Below are positions 34,152 to 42,696 of a stretch of 64,000 bases of DNA, piece by piece. The DNA is from Exiguobacterium undae DSM 14481 (GTDB lineage Bacteria; Bacillota; Bacilli; Exiguobacteriales; Exiguobacteriaceae), in the NCBI RefSeq assembly GCF_000620805.1, contig NZ_KK211187.1:1660398-1724397 (forward strand), read 5' to 3'. The translations under genes were made by a program, and so were the position numbers. Position 1 is the first letter of the stretch. The number at the start of each line of letters is the position of its first letter. The notes below the pieces were generated by a model, which saw only the letters and a list, made by a program, of their open reading frames with translations, had not been told where the DNA came from and did no database searches.

Positions 34152-35387
34152 TTACTCCTTAGAATACAATTTTAAATTCTCGATAGTCGGTAAATTTCTC
34201 AGACTAGGATTTAACAAGTAGAAGAATCCTATAATTATAAAGGATCCCGCTCCTAAATACATGGTAATTAAGGGAGACGTGTGAGATGCAATAACCCCGA
34301 TAGCAACGGCTCCTATCGGAATAGCAATGAATAAAAAACTATCACTAATAGAAAGTACACGAGAGAGAAAGCGTTCTTCAACTGCATTTTGATTGAGAGT
34401 TAGAAAGACAATATTCATTATACCAAATGGAACCATTGATAATCCTAATAAGATAAATGTCAATACTAAAAATGGTTGTAAAAGAGCAGTTATCCATATA
34501 GTTGCCGTAGCTAGCGGTAAAAATATGAATACCGTCCCTATTTTAAATTTCATAAATAGAGGACTAAGTATACTACCAAGTAATAATCCAATTGAAACAG
34601 TAAACATTAAAAAGCCGTAGTACTTTGAGTTACCTAAAAAGTTTGCAAAGTCAGGTAAAATGGCGCCTATTCCACTGATCAAACCATTAGCAAACATAAA
34701 TGGGAGCGTAATAATTAGTAGTTTACTAGAGATGAAATATGATAAGCCTTCTTTTAAATCAATTCTGTATTCTGATGAATTTTCTTTCTCAAACGTATTT
34801 TTAACTACATTCTTTTTCGAACTACTATATTTAATTTTTGTGAAAAAAAGACAAGCAAGTAGAAAAGTAACGGCATTGAACAAATAAATATCTCTAATCC
34901 CCACATACAAGATGATAAGGGAAAAAGCTCCAGTGATAATAAGACTTATTATTTCTTGCAAACTATTATTAAATGAATTAAATGGTCCGATGTTCTTTTT
35001 TTCCATTATTAACGGGACTATACTCATTTCAGCCGTACCTTGAAAATTCTCTACAAAAGCTAATAGCGTAATAACTACAAAGACTAAATAAACATTTTCA
35101 ACGTTCAATATAATAGCTATTGGGATAATAGCCATAATTAAAAATTGAATTAGCTGAGAGTTTATTAAAATTTTTCTCTTGTCTGCACGATCAATGAGTG
35201 GACCAAATAAAAAATTGAAAACTTGTGGAATGGATATACAAGCAACCGCGGCTCCAGTAAATATTGTATTTCCTGTCAATTCATAAATATACCAGATGAC
35301 TGCAATTTGATACAAACTATCTCCCAACGACGAAGCAGTGCGGCCAGCCAATAAGTATTTTGCATTGTGTTCTTGTATGAAATCCAT
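34152..35387 (-). CDS. MFS exporter, AT-rich, probably acquired
   Basis: A 411-residue twelve-span major facilitator: HNAKYLLAGRTASSLGDSLYQIAVIWYIYELTG, then FGPLIDRADKRKILINSQ (loop 2-3 motif). The layout resembles Mef-type/enterobactin-exporter-like MFS proteins of Bacillota that export antibiotics or peptides. The start follows GGAGGTATTT. Codons are strongly AT-biased. It is coupled to a winged-helix regulator and divergent from a truncated peptide gene. Substrate unknown. Confidence 0.85.
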   Translation of the reverse strand: MDFIQEHNAKYLLAGRTASSLGDSLYQIAVIWYIYELTGNTIFTGAAVACISIPQVFNFLFGPLIDRADKRKILINSQLIQFLIMAIIPIAIILNVENVYLVFVVITLLAFVENFQGTAEMSIVPLIMEKKNIGPFNSFNNSLQEIISLIITGAFSLIILYVGIRDIYLFNAVTFLLACLFFTKIKYSSSKKNVVKNTFEKENSSEYRIDLKEGLSYFISSKLLIITLPFMFANGLISGIGAILPDFANFLGNSKYYGFLMFTVSIGLLLGSILSPLFMKFKIGTVFIFLPLATATIWITALLQPFLVLTFILLGLSMVPFGIMNIVFLTLNQNAVEERFLSRVLSISDSFLFIAIPIGAVAIGVIASHTSPLITMYLGAGSFIIIGFFYLLNPSLRNLPTIENLKLYSKE

Positions 35388-35408
35388 AAATACCTCCAAA
35401 AAAATTAT

Positions 35409-35485
35409 TTTTATCGATAAAATAAATTTATCAAATTAAATTTGTGTATGCAATCACTTAAATAAAAATTTTTTATTCGATAAAA
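35409..35485. promoter_or_regulatory. Paired palindromes in divergent AT-rich control region
   Basis: TTTTATCGATAAAA (35409-35422) and TTTTATTCGATAAAA (35471-35485), two near-identical inverted repeats about 60 bases apart between the MFS start (35387) and the truncated peptide start (35555). Probable operators of the winged-helix protein. Confidence 0.55.
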
Positions 35486-35554
35486 CTAATTATTTAAATT
35501 TGTTGAAATTAAATGTATTATTTAAATTATCAGAAAACTAGGAGGTGAAATTAT

Positions 35555-35617
35555 ATGAAGTTGTCTACAAAAAAAGCACCGAAAGATACAGTGCAGCACG
35601 ACGGTTTGTCAAATTAA
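35555..35617 (+). pseudogene. Truncated peptide gene cut by IS30-like remnant
   Basis: A 20-codon ORF beginning MKLSTKKAPKD with a near-perfect ribosome site (AGGAGGTGAAATTAT-ATG), the best in this region. After about codon 17 the sequence becomes the 3' end of an IS30-type transposase on the opposite strand, so the original gene was probably longer. Lysine-rich, without recognisable domain. It is divergent from the MFS-HTH operon. It could be an immunity, precursor or leader peptide; nothing decides. Confidence 0.45.
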
Positions 35618-35930
35618 GCGCAACACTTCTTCGGAGAAGACCTCGTATGCGGTTTTCTAATCCAGACGCTTTCGTGGTCAATTGTTGATCCTAGAAAGCG
35701 CATGATTCAATTCTGTTGAGCTTATCATTCCGAAGTTCGTTCCCTTTGAAAAGAACTCACATAGAAGACCATTGGCGTTCTCATTGCCTCTTCATTGTTA
35801 TGAAGAATATAGATCTGCGAAGTACATTGGGATACCGAGGTAGTCCTGTATCCGTTCATGATAGCTGAACTCCTTATCCTAATCCGTTGTCAAGGTGGAT
35901 GGTCTCTAGTTAGTTGGACATAAACCTTAA
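35609..35930 (-). pseudogene. Decayed IS30-family transposase, C-terminal part
   Basis: Reading the minus strand, fragments match the IS30 transposase core and end in order: STLTTD, KEFSYHERIQDYLGIPMYFAD, RGNENANGLLCEFFSKG, GMISSTELNHALSRINN, RKRLD and KTAYEVFSEEVLRLI, ending at TGA (35609-35611). At least five in-frame stops (for example TAG for a Trp at 35657-35659 and TGA at 35678-35680) and a one-codon loss after RG. The N-terminal half is absent. Typical old insertion scar. Confidence 0.8.
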
Positions 35931-35979
35931 GGTCAATTAGACTTAGGAAAATTATGAACAGCAGAGGAGAATCACCTTC

Positions 35980-36057
35980 ATGAATAAATGGGAACGAAGA
36001 ATTTTTAGCGATTCATTCAAACAACAGATGGTTCAACTCCATAAGAAAATTGTCTAA
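35980..36057 (+). pseudogene. IS3-family orfA stub
   Basis: A 25-codon ORF starting MNKWERRIFSDSFKQQMVQL, with GAGGAGAATCACCTT before the ATG. This is the beginning of an IS3-type (IS150-like) OrfA, where the chain normally continues for about 90 residues; here it stops after HKKIV. It abuts the IS30 scar, so two elements accumulated at this point. Confidence 0.65.
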
Positions 36058-36127
36058 TTTAGTGTTGACAATCCACCTTTTCAATAGCGAAACCTTTCGT
36101 CTGTACGTCACACAGTGTCACATAAGG

Positions 36128-36174
36128 AAAAGGAGGGAAATTCCCCGATACACTCCGGAAATCCCCCTCCTTTT
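36128..36174 (-). terminator. Terminator of Na+/H+ antiporter gene
   Basis: Arms AAAAGGAGGG/CCCTCCTTTT with inner partial pairing GGATTTCC/GGAATTT; on the minus strand the stem ends in CCTTTTCC. Lies about 55 bases after the antiporter stop. Confidence 0.75.
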
Positions 36175-36227
36175 GTTCATTTTTATCAAGAGACATCCTC
36201 ACTTTTAAGTCAATCCTATATTTCCAT

Positions 36228-38240
36228 TCATTCTACATACTCGTAAAGAACGACACTCTCAATATAGTGAATGAACCGGCGTAACTCTTTTTCTTCTTCT
36301 CCGGACAAATCGCCTTCCTTCGACATCGAAGCGATTTCTTGACGCTGGACTTCGATTGCCCGTAAACAGAGTTCTTCTTTTTGTTGATCGACGTCGGCTT
36401 TCCCGCCGACCGGTGACGACCAGCGGGTATGCTTAAAGCGTAACCGTTTGTAGAATTCGAGCACGCTTTGGACGACATCGACCGGATAATCGCCGCGGCA
36501 TCCTTCGAGCCGGGCGATGACTTCACCCATGACCTGTTCGTACAGTTCGTGCTCGACTTGTGTCAGGCGGATCAACTGGTCGGACGACATGTTCGACCGT
36601 CTCCGTTTCCAAAGGATCTTCCGGATCGGTTGTGTCAGCCTGAACCGTGCCTCTTTGTCAATCGCTTCGCGTCGGTTGTCGATTGACCGGAAAACTTCTT
36701 TTTTCAATTGGTCCGGTGTCTCATGATCGGCAAGGAACTGTTTCGTGAAATCACGTTCCCACTGGACCGCTTCGAGACGCAGTTTTTTCAGTTGTTCATT
36801 GAAGTGAGTCAACTCTTCTTCACTCTTCTCCTGTGCCCGTAACAGTCGTAACATGACATGGTATTCATTTAACAAATCAAAGGCGACGGTCGAGTTTTCT
36901 TCGTTGACGACCTGCTTGATTTCCGTGATGGCGCGTGTCACCATCCGTTGTTTAAACGAATTCAGATCCAGTTCCGGTTGGGCATCTGCCTCTCCGCGGT
37001 TGAGCAGCGGCAAGAGGACTGTCGCCAGAACGAGTGTGAAGATGATGACGCCGGCCGCAAGGAAAATGATCAGCGACCGTTCCGGGAACGCTTGTCCCGA
37101 GTTCGTTAAGAACGGTAACGACAAGACCCCGACCATCGTGATTGTTCCGCGGACGCCGACGAGTGTCGTGATGACATCCTGTTTAAAGGACGGTTTTTGA
37201 TGATCCGCTTTTTTCAGGAAACGGTGGTCGAACCAATTGAAGAACATCGTCCAAACCAGACGAATCAAGAGGATGACCCCACCGATTTCAATGACGAACA
37301 ACATCAAGCGCCAGTTGTTGATTGCGTCATCGGCAAAGATTTCCCGCGTCGCTTCCGGTAACGTCAAGCCGAGTAACAAGAAGATGATCCCGTTTAAGAT
37401 GTAGGCAATCATCGTCCAGATGTTGTCGGTCAACGTCTGCTCCTGGGCAAAAAACGTTTCTGTCCGTTCCTTGATCAAGGCGTGGAGAATCCCACCCGTA
37501 ACGACGGCGATGACACCGGAGGCATGCAAAACTTCTTCGGCGACGAAGAAGATGATGAACGGCGTCAAAATTTGCAACAAGGCATAAAAGACGACATCTT
37601 CAATCCCTGTTCGGCGTAATTTCATCTTCAACCAGTTCATTGCGATGCTGATCGCCAGACCCACGACGGCTCCGACGGCGAACATGTAGATGAATTCGGT
37701 CGTCGCTTGTTGAATCGAAAAGTAACCGGTGACGACCGCTGCGACCGCATAACTGAAGGCAACCAGTCCCGACGCGTCATTGATCAACGACTCTCCGCGG
37801 ACTAAGTTGAGAATCTGTTCCGGTATCTGGACCCGTTTCGCAATCCCGTTGACGGCAATCGGATCGGTCGGTGAAAGAATCGCTGCAAGCGCAAAGGCTG
37901 CCGCGAGCGGAATCACCGGCACCAGCCAGTTGATGAAGTAACCGCCGATGATCGTCGTCAGCAACACGAGGACGATTGCATTTCCGAAAATCGCAGCCCG
38001 CATCTTCCAGAGTTCTTCGCGCGGGAAATGTGAACTGTCGTTATAAAGGAGCGGTGCAATGAATAACAGCAGGAACCATTCCGATTCGACTTCAATCTTC
38101 AGCCCGCTGATTAACAATGCGGCAATCGTTCCGACGAGAATTTGAATCAAGGCGGTCGGGATGAAGCGAATGTAATGCCCGAGTACTTGCGTCAAGATGA
38201 TTAAGGCAAGCATTAATAAAATCAGTGATAACGTTTCCAT
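36228..38240 (-). CDS. CPA1 family Na+/H+ antiporter
   Basis: A 670-residue protein: about twelve membrane helices in residues 1-410 with SPTDPIAVNGIAKRVQIPEQILNLVRGESLINDASGLVAF, the hallmark ND motif of the CPA1/NhaP family, then a cytosolic tail of 260 residues rich in charged helices. The start METLSLILL follows GGAAGGGG. It exchanges protons for Na+ (or K+) across the cell membrane for pH and salt homeostasis. The ion preference is not readable. Stands alone downstream of the WYL regulator. Confidence 0.92.
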   Translation of the reverse strand: METLSLILLMLALIILTQVLGHYIRFIPTALIQILVGTIAALLISGLKIEVESEWFLLLFIAPLLYNDSSHFPREELWKMRAAIFGNAIVLVLLTTIIGGYFINWLVPVIPLAAAFALAAILSPTDPIAVNGIAKRVQIPEQILNLVRGESLINDASGLVAFSYAVAAVVTGYFSIQQATTEFIYMFAVGAVVGLAISIAMNWLKMKLRRTGIEDVVFYALLQILTPFIIFFVAEEVLHASGVIAVVTGGILHALIKERTETFFAQEQTLTDNIWTMIAYILNGIIFLLLGLTLPEATREIFADDAINNWRLMLFVIEIGGVILLIRLVWTMFFNWFDHRFLKKADHQKPSFKQDVITTLVGVRGTITMVGVLSLPFLTNSGQAFPERSLIIFLAAGVIIFTLVLATVLLPLLNRGEADAQPELDLNSFKQRMVTRAITEIKQVVNEENSTVAFDLLNEYHVMLRLLRAQEKSEEELTHFNEQLKKLRLEAVQWERDFTKQFLADHETPDQLKKEVFRSIDNRREAIDKEARFRLTQPIRKILWKRRRSNMSSDQLIRLTQVEHELYEQVMGEVIARLEGCRGDYPVDVVQSVLEFYKRLRFKHTRWSSPVGGKADVDQQKEELCLRAIEVQRQEIASMSKEGDLSGEEEKELRRFIHYIESVVLYEYVE

Positions 38241-38322
38241 AGAAAACCCCTTCCATTCTTTCACTGTTTCTCTGGTTATATCGTAACATAATTTCTCACT
38301 GACTTAGGGGATTCTCCCCTTT

Positions 38323-39210
38323 TCAATCGTCATATGCCGCAAGCAACGCGTGCGCTTGGTTTTGAAGATCGTCGATCAGTGACGTTGGTTCCAACACCTT
38401 GACCTCCCGACCGAGCCCAAACAATTGCCGGCCGAGAAACGGTAATTCAGCAACAGAGACCGACCATGTGCGTTGTTCATTCAGCGGCAGGATTCCTTCA
38501 AGCAATCGTTCTCCGAGCGTTGTTAATTCCAAGCGGACCGTCACCTGTTCCCCTGCCTGTCCGTGTTGGTCGGCCTCTTCGAACGTCATCCGGTCTGACG
38601 GGAGGGTCGTCTGTTGCACCTGTTCCACCCGGTCGACCCGGTACTGGCGCAGCCCCCGGTCCGTCTGCGCGAGCAGATACCAGCGGTTGCGATCAAACGT
38701 CAGACCGATCGGATCGATTAGGATTGTCCGCCGACCGCTTGTCGTCTCGTACGTGATTTCGCCTTTGACTTCCGCCTCCATCAAACGCAGCAAGTCACGC
38801 GTCAAAGGAGACGGTGGCGTATCCGGTCGCGCAAAGCGGACCCGTCCTTTTAAGCGGTCCATCTTGGCTTCGAGATCAGACGGCAGTTCATGCAGATACC
38901 ATTCGGCAAGATTGCCCCGCAACGCACCAAACGGCAAATCGGGAATCTGTCCGACCCAGTCGAGCATCAAAAACAGCGTGATGGCTTCCTGTTCCCGTAA
39001 GGCGAGCGGCGGCAACAACCGGTTCGGCAGGACACGGTACCCGCCGGTTGCTCCCCGTTCACTGTAAATCGGGTACCCGTTCGCTTCGAGTTCGAGCAAA
39101 TCACGCTGGATCGTCCGCAAGGAAACTCCGCAGGCGTCAGCCAGCTCCCTTGCCGTCAGCAGTTGTTGCCGGTTCAGCAGACGCATGACTTTTAAATGAC
39201 GACTTTTCAT
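38323..39210 (-). CDS. YafY-type HTH/WYL transcriptional regulator
   Basis: A 295-residue regulator: N-terminal DeoR-like HTH (RHLKVMRLLNRQQLLTARELADACGVSLRTIQRDLLELEANGYPIYSERGATGGY, residues 3-57) and a C-terminal WYL domain (RNRWYLLAQTDRGLRQYRVDRV). It is divergent from the RibD-like reductase, which it probably represses. An inverted repeat lies in the 84-base spacer. WYL domains bind nucleotides or small ligands; the signal here is unknown. Confidence 0.9.
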   Translation of the reverse strand: MKSRHLKVMRLLNRQQLLTARELADACGVSLRTIQRDLLELEANGYPIYSERGATGGYRVLPNRLLPPLALREQEAITLFLMLDWVGQIPDLPFGALRGNLAEWYLHELPSDLEAKMDRLKGRVRFARPDTPPSPLTRDLLRLMEAEVKGEITYETTSGRRTILIDPIGLTFDRNRWYLLAQTDRGLRQYRVDRVEQVQQTTLPSDRMTFEEADQHGQAGEQVTVRLELTTLGERLLEGILPLNEQRTWSVSVAELPFLGRQLFGLGREVKVLEPTSLIDDLQNQAHALLAAYDD

Positions 39211-39231
39211 AAAAAATCCCCTCTTTAATTA

Positions 39232-39246
39232 CGACATCTTTTGTCA
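39232..39246. promoter_or_regulatory. Probable WYL-regulator operator
   Basis: Inverted repeat CGACA-N5-TGTCA (one mismatch) in the divergent spacer; its right arm overlaps a TTGTCA that could be the -35 of the reductase gene. Confidence 0.5.
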
Positions 39247-39294
39247 TGATTATACCGTAGACTAAGTATAGAACAAACAACAGGAGGAGTTACA

Positions 39295-39816
39295 ATGACA
39301 AAAACCGTTTTATATATCGCCTGCAGTTTAGATGGGAAAATCGCCCGTTCAAACGATTCGCTCGATTGGTTGTTTGCCATCGAAGGCGACGGTGACAATG
39401 GGTACGCGACGTTCATGGAAGACGTCGGTGCCGTCATCATGGGTCGAAAGACGTTTGACGAAGTCTTGGTGCTGAGCGAAGAGTATCCGTACCCAAGCAT
39501 CGACAACTATGTCTTGACCCGGCAACCGGGCAAACAATCGGAACACGCAATCTATACGAATGAACCGCTCGATGCCTTAATTGACCGGATCAGTCCGACG
39601 ATTGACGGTAAGATTTGGCTCGTCGGCGGCGGTGAATTGATTCAAGAAGCGTTACGTTTGCAACTGATTGATCAGCTCGAATTGGCGATCGCCCCGGTCG
39701 TCCTCGGCAGTGGAATCCCGCTGTTTCCGGAAGGGACGCTTGAGACCAGCTTCCGGCTGACCGGTTGCCGTCCGTCCGGACAATTCATCATGGCAACGTA
39801 TGACGTCTTGAAATGA
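39295..39816 (+). CDS. RibD C-terminal/DHFR-like reductase
   Basis: A 173-residue protein of the RibD_C (dihydrofolate-reductase-like) family: MTKTVLYIACSLDGKIARSNDSLDWL, VGAVIMGRKTFDEV and IWLVGGGELIQEALR, then ELAIAPVVLGSGIPLF. This is the YyaP/YwjB subgroup, presumed NADPH-dependent reductases of unknown substrate, not housekeeping DHFR. GGAGGAGTTACA precedes the ATG. Divergent from the WYL regulator, probably its target. Confidence 0.88.
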   Translation: MTKTVLYIACSLDGKIARSNDSLDWLFAIEGDGDNGYATFMEDVGAVIMGRKTFDEVLVLSEEYPYPSIDNYVLTRQPGKQSEHAIYTNEPLDALIDRISPTIDGKIWLVGGGELIQEALRLQLIDQLELAIAPVVLGSGIPLFPEGTLETSFRLTGCRPSGQFIMATYDVLK

Positions 39817-39829
39817 CCTGCCAGACAGA

Positions 39830-39882
39830 AAAAAACCTTTGAAACAATGCAGTTGATTCATGCATGTGTTCAAAGGTTTTTT
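39830..39882. terminator. Bidirectional terminator
   Basis: Long stem with outer arms AAAAAACCTTTGA / TCAAAGGTTTTTT (one bulge) and inner TGCA/TGCA pairing, between the convergent reductase and MDR genes. Confidence 0.8.
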
Positions 39883-39910
39883 CTTGAAAACGGTATTTCA
39901 TTTTATCCGT

Positions 39911-40834
39911 TCAGCCATGATCGTCGGCAACCGACACAATGACATTGCCGTGCTTCTGTCCGGAATCGACGTAACGGTGAGCGGCGACAATCTCCTCAAG
40001 CGGATACACCGTATCGATGACCGCTTGGATCTTCCCCGCTTCAAACCACTCATTCAGCAGGGTTAAATCATCCTTCAGCGCCCGGGCGACACCTTGTCCG
40101 GCGACTGAACGAAACGCTCCGTCCGCCTTGACATGCTGCCGGGCTGCCCGTTTCTCCACCTTCCCGGACGCATCAAACACTGCGTCATATGTTGCCAGTT
40201 CAGTGTCGTAACCATCTGTCGTATAGTCGACGACGACATCCGCGCCAAGCCGTTTGACCAGTTCCGCATTCCGCCCGCTGCAGACTGCCGTCACATGAAG
40301 ACCATATTGTTTCGCAATCTGGACGGCAATTGAACCGACGGCTCCGGACGCCCCGTAGATCAAGATCGTCTTCGCCTGCTCGAGGTTCAGTTTTCGGAAA
40401 AAATGCAGGACGGTCGTTCCGCCAAACGGAAGGCTGGCTGCTTCTGCAAAGCTTGCGTTGCGCGGCATCTGCTGGACACACTTGTTTTCCTTGATACAGG
40501 CATATTCGGCATACCCGCCAAAACGCATTCCGGTCAGGGCGTAGACCCGATCGCCGACCTTGAAGTTTTTTACCCGGTGACCCGTCGCGACGACTTCACC
40601 CGCTAAGACGACTCCTAAAATCGGCTGTCTCGGTGCGTTCCATCCGACGACGAGACGCATCGGGAGCTTTCCGGCTGCCGGGACGTCGAGCGCCCGCAGA
40701 CGCCGGTCCCCGGAGTGCACGGCGGAAGCATGTACCTGAATCAGCAGATCAGATTCTTTCGGGACAGGCTGTTCGACCTCTTGTAACTTCAATACATCCG
40801 GCGGACCATAAGCAGTACAAATGACGGCTTTCAT
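39911..40834 (-). CDS. Zinc-independent MDR oxidoreductase (quinone reductase-like)
   Basis: A 307-residue medium-chain reductase: MKAVICTAYGPPDVLKLQEVEQPVPKESDLLIQVHASAVHSGDRRLRA, then the NADPH loop LIYGASGAVGSIAVQIAKQYG. No structural-zinc cysteine cluster and no catalytic zinc Cys/His pair, so quinone oxidoreductase (QOR)-like. The NADPH-binding site is complete. Substrate unknown; paralogs detoxify quinones or enals. Monocistronic. Confidence 0.87.
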   Translation of the reverse strand: MKAVICTAYGPPDVLKLQEVEQPVPKESDLLIQVHASAVHSGDRRLRALDVPAAGKLPMRLVVGWNAPRQPILGVVLAGEVVATGHRVKNFKVGDRVYALTGMRFGGYAEYACIKENKCVQQMPRNASFAEAASLPFGGTTVLHFFRKLNLEQAKTILIYGASGAVGSIAVQIAKQYGLHVTAVCSGRNAELVKRLGADVVVDYTTDGYDTELATYDAVFDASGKVEKRAARQHVKADGAFRSVAGQGVARALKDDLTLLNEWFEAGKIQAVIDTVYPLEEIVAAHRYVDSGQKHGNVIVSVADDHG

Positions 40835-40935
40835 TGTATCCCTCCTCGTACAGATTGGTTACTTAAAGGAATACGACAGTGGAACCTTGAAAGCCTGCTT
40901 GATGCCTATCTGTTTTACCTGACAGACGCCAGCCA

Positions 40936-42156
40936 TCATGCTTTTGGTTTAGTCTTTTTCGGTTTCGGTTCCGTCCATTTAAAGATACCGTTCATGAAGT
41001 TATAAATCCGTTTGGACTCCTTCGTCATCAGTGGTCCGAGGATTGCCAAAATCAAGACGTACAAGGCGGAGAACGGCGACAGGATGTCCATCAGTCCGCC
41101 GGCAATCCCAAGATTCGCGACGATGATTGAAAACTCACCACGGGAGACGATTGTCAGACCGATGTTCGATGACGCTTTGTGTGACAGTCCGGCTCTGCGT
41201 CCGGCAATCATTCCGGCGACGTAGTTCCCGACAATCGTGATGACGACGGCACCAAGCGCGAGCCACACGGCATCGAGCAGCATCGTCGGATCAATGCTCA
41301 GTCCGAAGCTGAAGAAGAAGATCGCACCAAAGAAATCGCGGAACGGGACGACGAGATGTTCAATCCGTTCGCCTTGATCCGTTTCTGAAAAGACGAGTCC
41401 GAGCAGTAAGGCACCAATCGCTTCCGCGACGTGAATCGTTTCCGAGAAACCGGCAACGAAGAACAGTGACGCAAAGACGACGATGATAAAGACTTCGTCC
41501 GAGGCGATCTTCAACATCCGATTCAGAAGTGGTGTCGCTTTGCGGGCGATGATGAAGAACAACAGCATATATCCGAGGGCAATCAGAATCGAGGTTAACG
41601 AACCGAGTAACGTGGTTCCACCGCCAAGCAGGAGTCCTGATAAGACGGACAGGTAGACAGCGAGGAAGATATCCTCGAACATGATGATACCTAGAATCAA
41701 TTCCGTTTCCGTGTTCCCGGTCCGGCGCAAATCGACCAGGACTTTCGCCACGATGGCACTGGATGAGATCGTGATGATTCCGGCGATGATCAACACTTCA
41801 TAGAGTGGGAATCCGGCGATGAAGCCGTACAATAGACCACCGGTAAAGTTGATCGAGAGATAAATCGTTCCGCTCGTGACGATCGATTTACCCGACCGGA
41901 TCAACTTGCCGATCGAAAATTCCAATCCGAGATAAAACAAGAGGAACAGGACGCCGATTCGTCCGAGAAAACTGATGAACTCTGCACTTTCAATGAACTT
42001 GAAGTCTAGTATCCCGATTGTCGGAGCGTGCGGCCCTACGATCATTCCTAAAATGATTAAAAACGGAATGATCGAAAAATTCAATTTATTCGCAAGCAAT
42101 GCTGCGATCGCCACTAAGATAAGCGCGGTACCAACTTCAAATATTAAATGATCCAT
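40936..42156 (-). CDS. khtU: Potassium/proton antiporter subunit KhtU
   Basis: A 406-residue CPA2-type cation:proton antiporter with twelve helices; FLGRIGVLFLLFYLGLEFSIGKLIRSGK and GIITISSSAIVAKVLVDLRRTGNTETELILGIIMFEDIFLAVYLSVLSG are the KefB-like core. Length close to B. subtilis KhtU (YhaU). It follows khtT by three bases, so the pair is the KhtTU complex, a K+/H+ antiporter active at high K+ and controlled by its soluble subunit. First part of the call is firm, ion from family. Confidence 0.9.
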   Translation of the reverse strand: MDHLIFEVGTALILVAIAALLANKLNFSIIPFLIILGMIVGPHAPTIGILDFKFIESAEFISFLGRIGVLFLLFYLGLEFSIGKLIRSGKSIVTSGTIYLSINFTGGLLYGFIAGFPLYEVLIIAGIITISSSAIVAKVLVDLRRTGNTETELILGIIMFEDIFLAVYLSVLSGLLLGGGTTLLGSLTSILIALGYMLLFFIIARKATPLLNRMLKIASDEVFIIVVFASLFFVAGFSETIHVAEAIGALLLGLVFSETDQGERIEHLVVPFRDFFGAIFFFSFGLSIDPTMLLDAVWLALGAVVITIVGNYVAGMIAGRRAGLSHKASSNIGLTIVSRGEFSIIVANLGIAGGLMDILSPFSALYVLILAILGPLMTKESKRIYNFMNGIFKWTEPKPKKTKPKA

Positions 42157-42159
42157 CTA

Positions 42160-42660
42160 TTATCCGCCTCCTTCGATAGAGAATAGGGCTTTCGTGATAT
42201 GGCGGATATGTTGACGTTCACCGGACAAGACAATCGTATCGCCTGCTTCAAGACGTGTATCCGGTCCCGGATTCAATGATTTTGATTTATCGTGTTTCAG
42301 AACAGCGATGATCGAGATGTCATATTGATTGCGAACATCAAGTTCACCGATCGTCCGGTTGTTGACGGCGGAATCTTGCCCGATCTTGAACCATTCGATG
42401 ACAAGATCGTCAAACGCCAGTTCAATTTTTTCGAGATCTTTCGGTTTGTACGCAAGGCCCCCTAAAATACCGGCCATCTGACGGGCTTCGGCGTCATTAA
42501 ACGTCACGCTCGAGATGCTCTCATCAAAATCGTCGTCGTCATAATGGTGCATTTCCCGGCGACCGTCGTCATGGACGATGACGACCACCTTGTCTCCTCG
42601 AGTTGTGATGCCTTCGAACTTCCGTCCGATTCCTGGTAAATCCACTTCGCGCATATCCAT
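42160..42660 (-). CDS. khtT: KhtT regulatory subunit (TrkA-C domain)
   Basis: A 166-residue soluble protein, close to B. subtilis KhtT (165 residues). The C-terminal half, AVNNRTIGELDVRNQYDISIIAVLKHDKSKSLNPGPDTRLEAGDTIVLSGERQHI, is a TrkA-C/RCK_C domain that binds a cyclic nucleotide (c-di-AMP in B. subtilis) and gates KhtU. The start MDMREVDL is chosen because AAAGGAGG lies eight bases before it. Sits between an AbrB-type gene and khtU. Confidence 0.9.
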   Translation of the reverse strand: MDMREVDLPGIGRKFEGITTRGDKVVVIVHDDGRREMHHYDDDDFDESISSVTFNDAEARQMAGILGGLAYKPKDLEKIELAFDDLVIEWFKIGQDSAVNNRTIGELDVRNQYDISIIAVLKHDKSKSLNPGPDTRLEAGDTIVLSGERQHIRHITKALFSIEGGG

Positions 42661-42696
42661 CTGTAGTTCCTCCTTTAAATTGGTCAATCGTTTGGT

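Noticed and set aside
38399-39067. Plus-strand ORF of 222 aa opposite the WYL regulator
   Set aside because: Ser/Arg-rich shadow of a well-recognised regulator.
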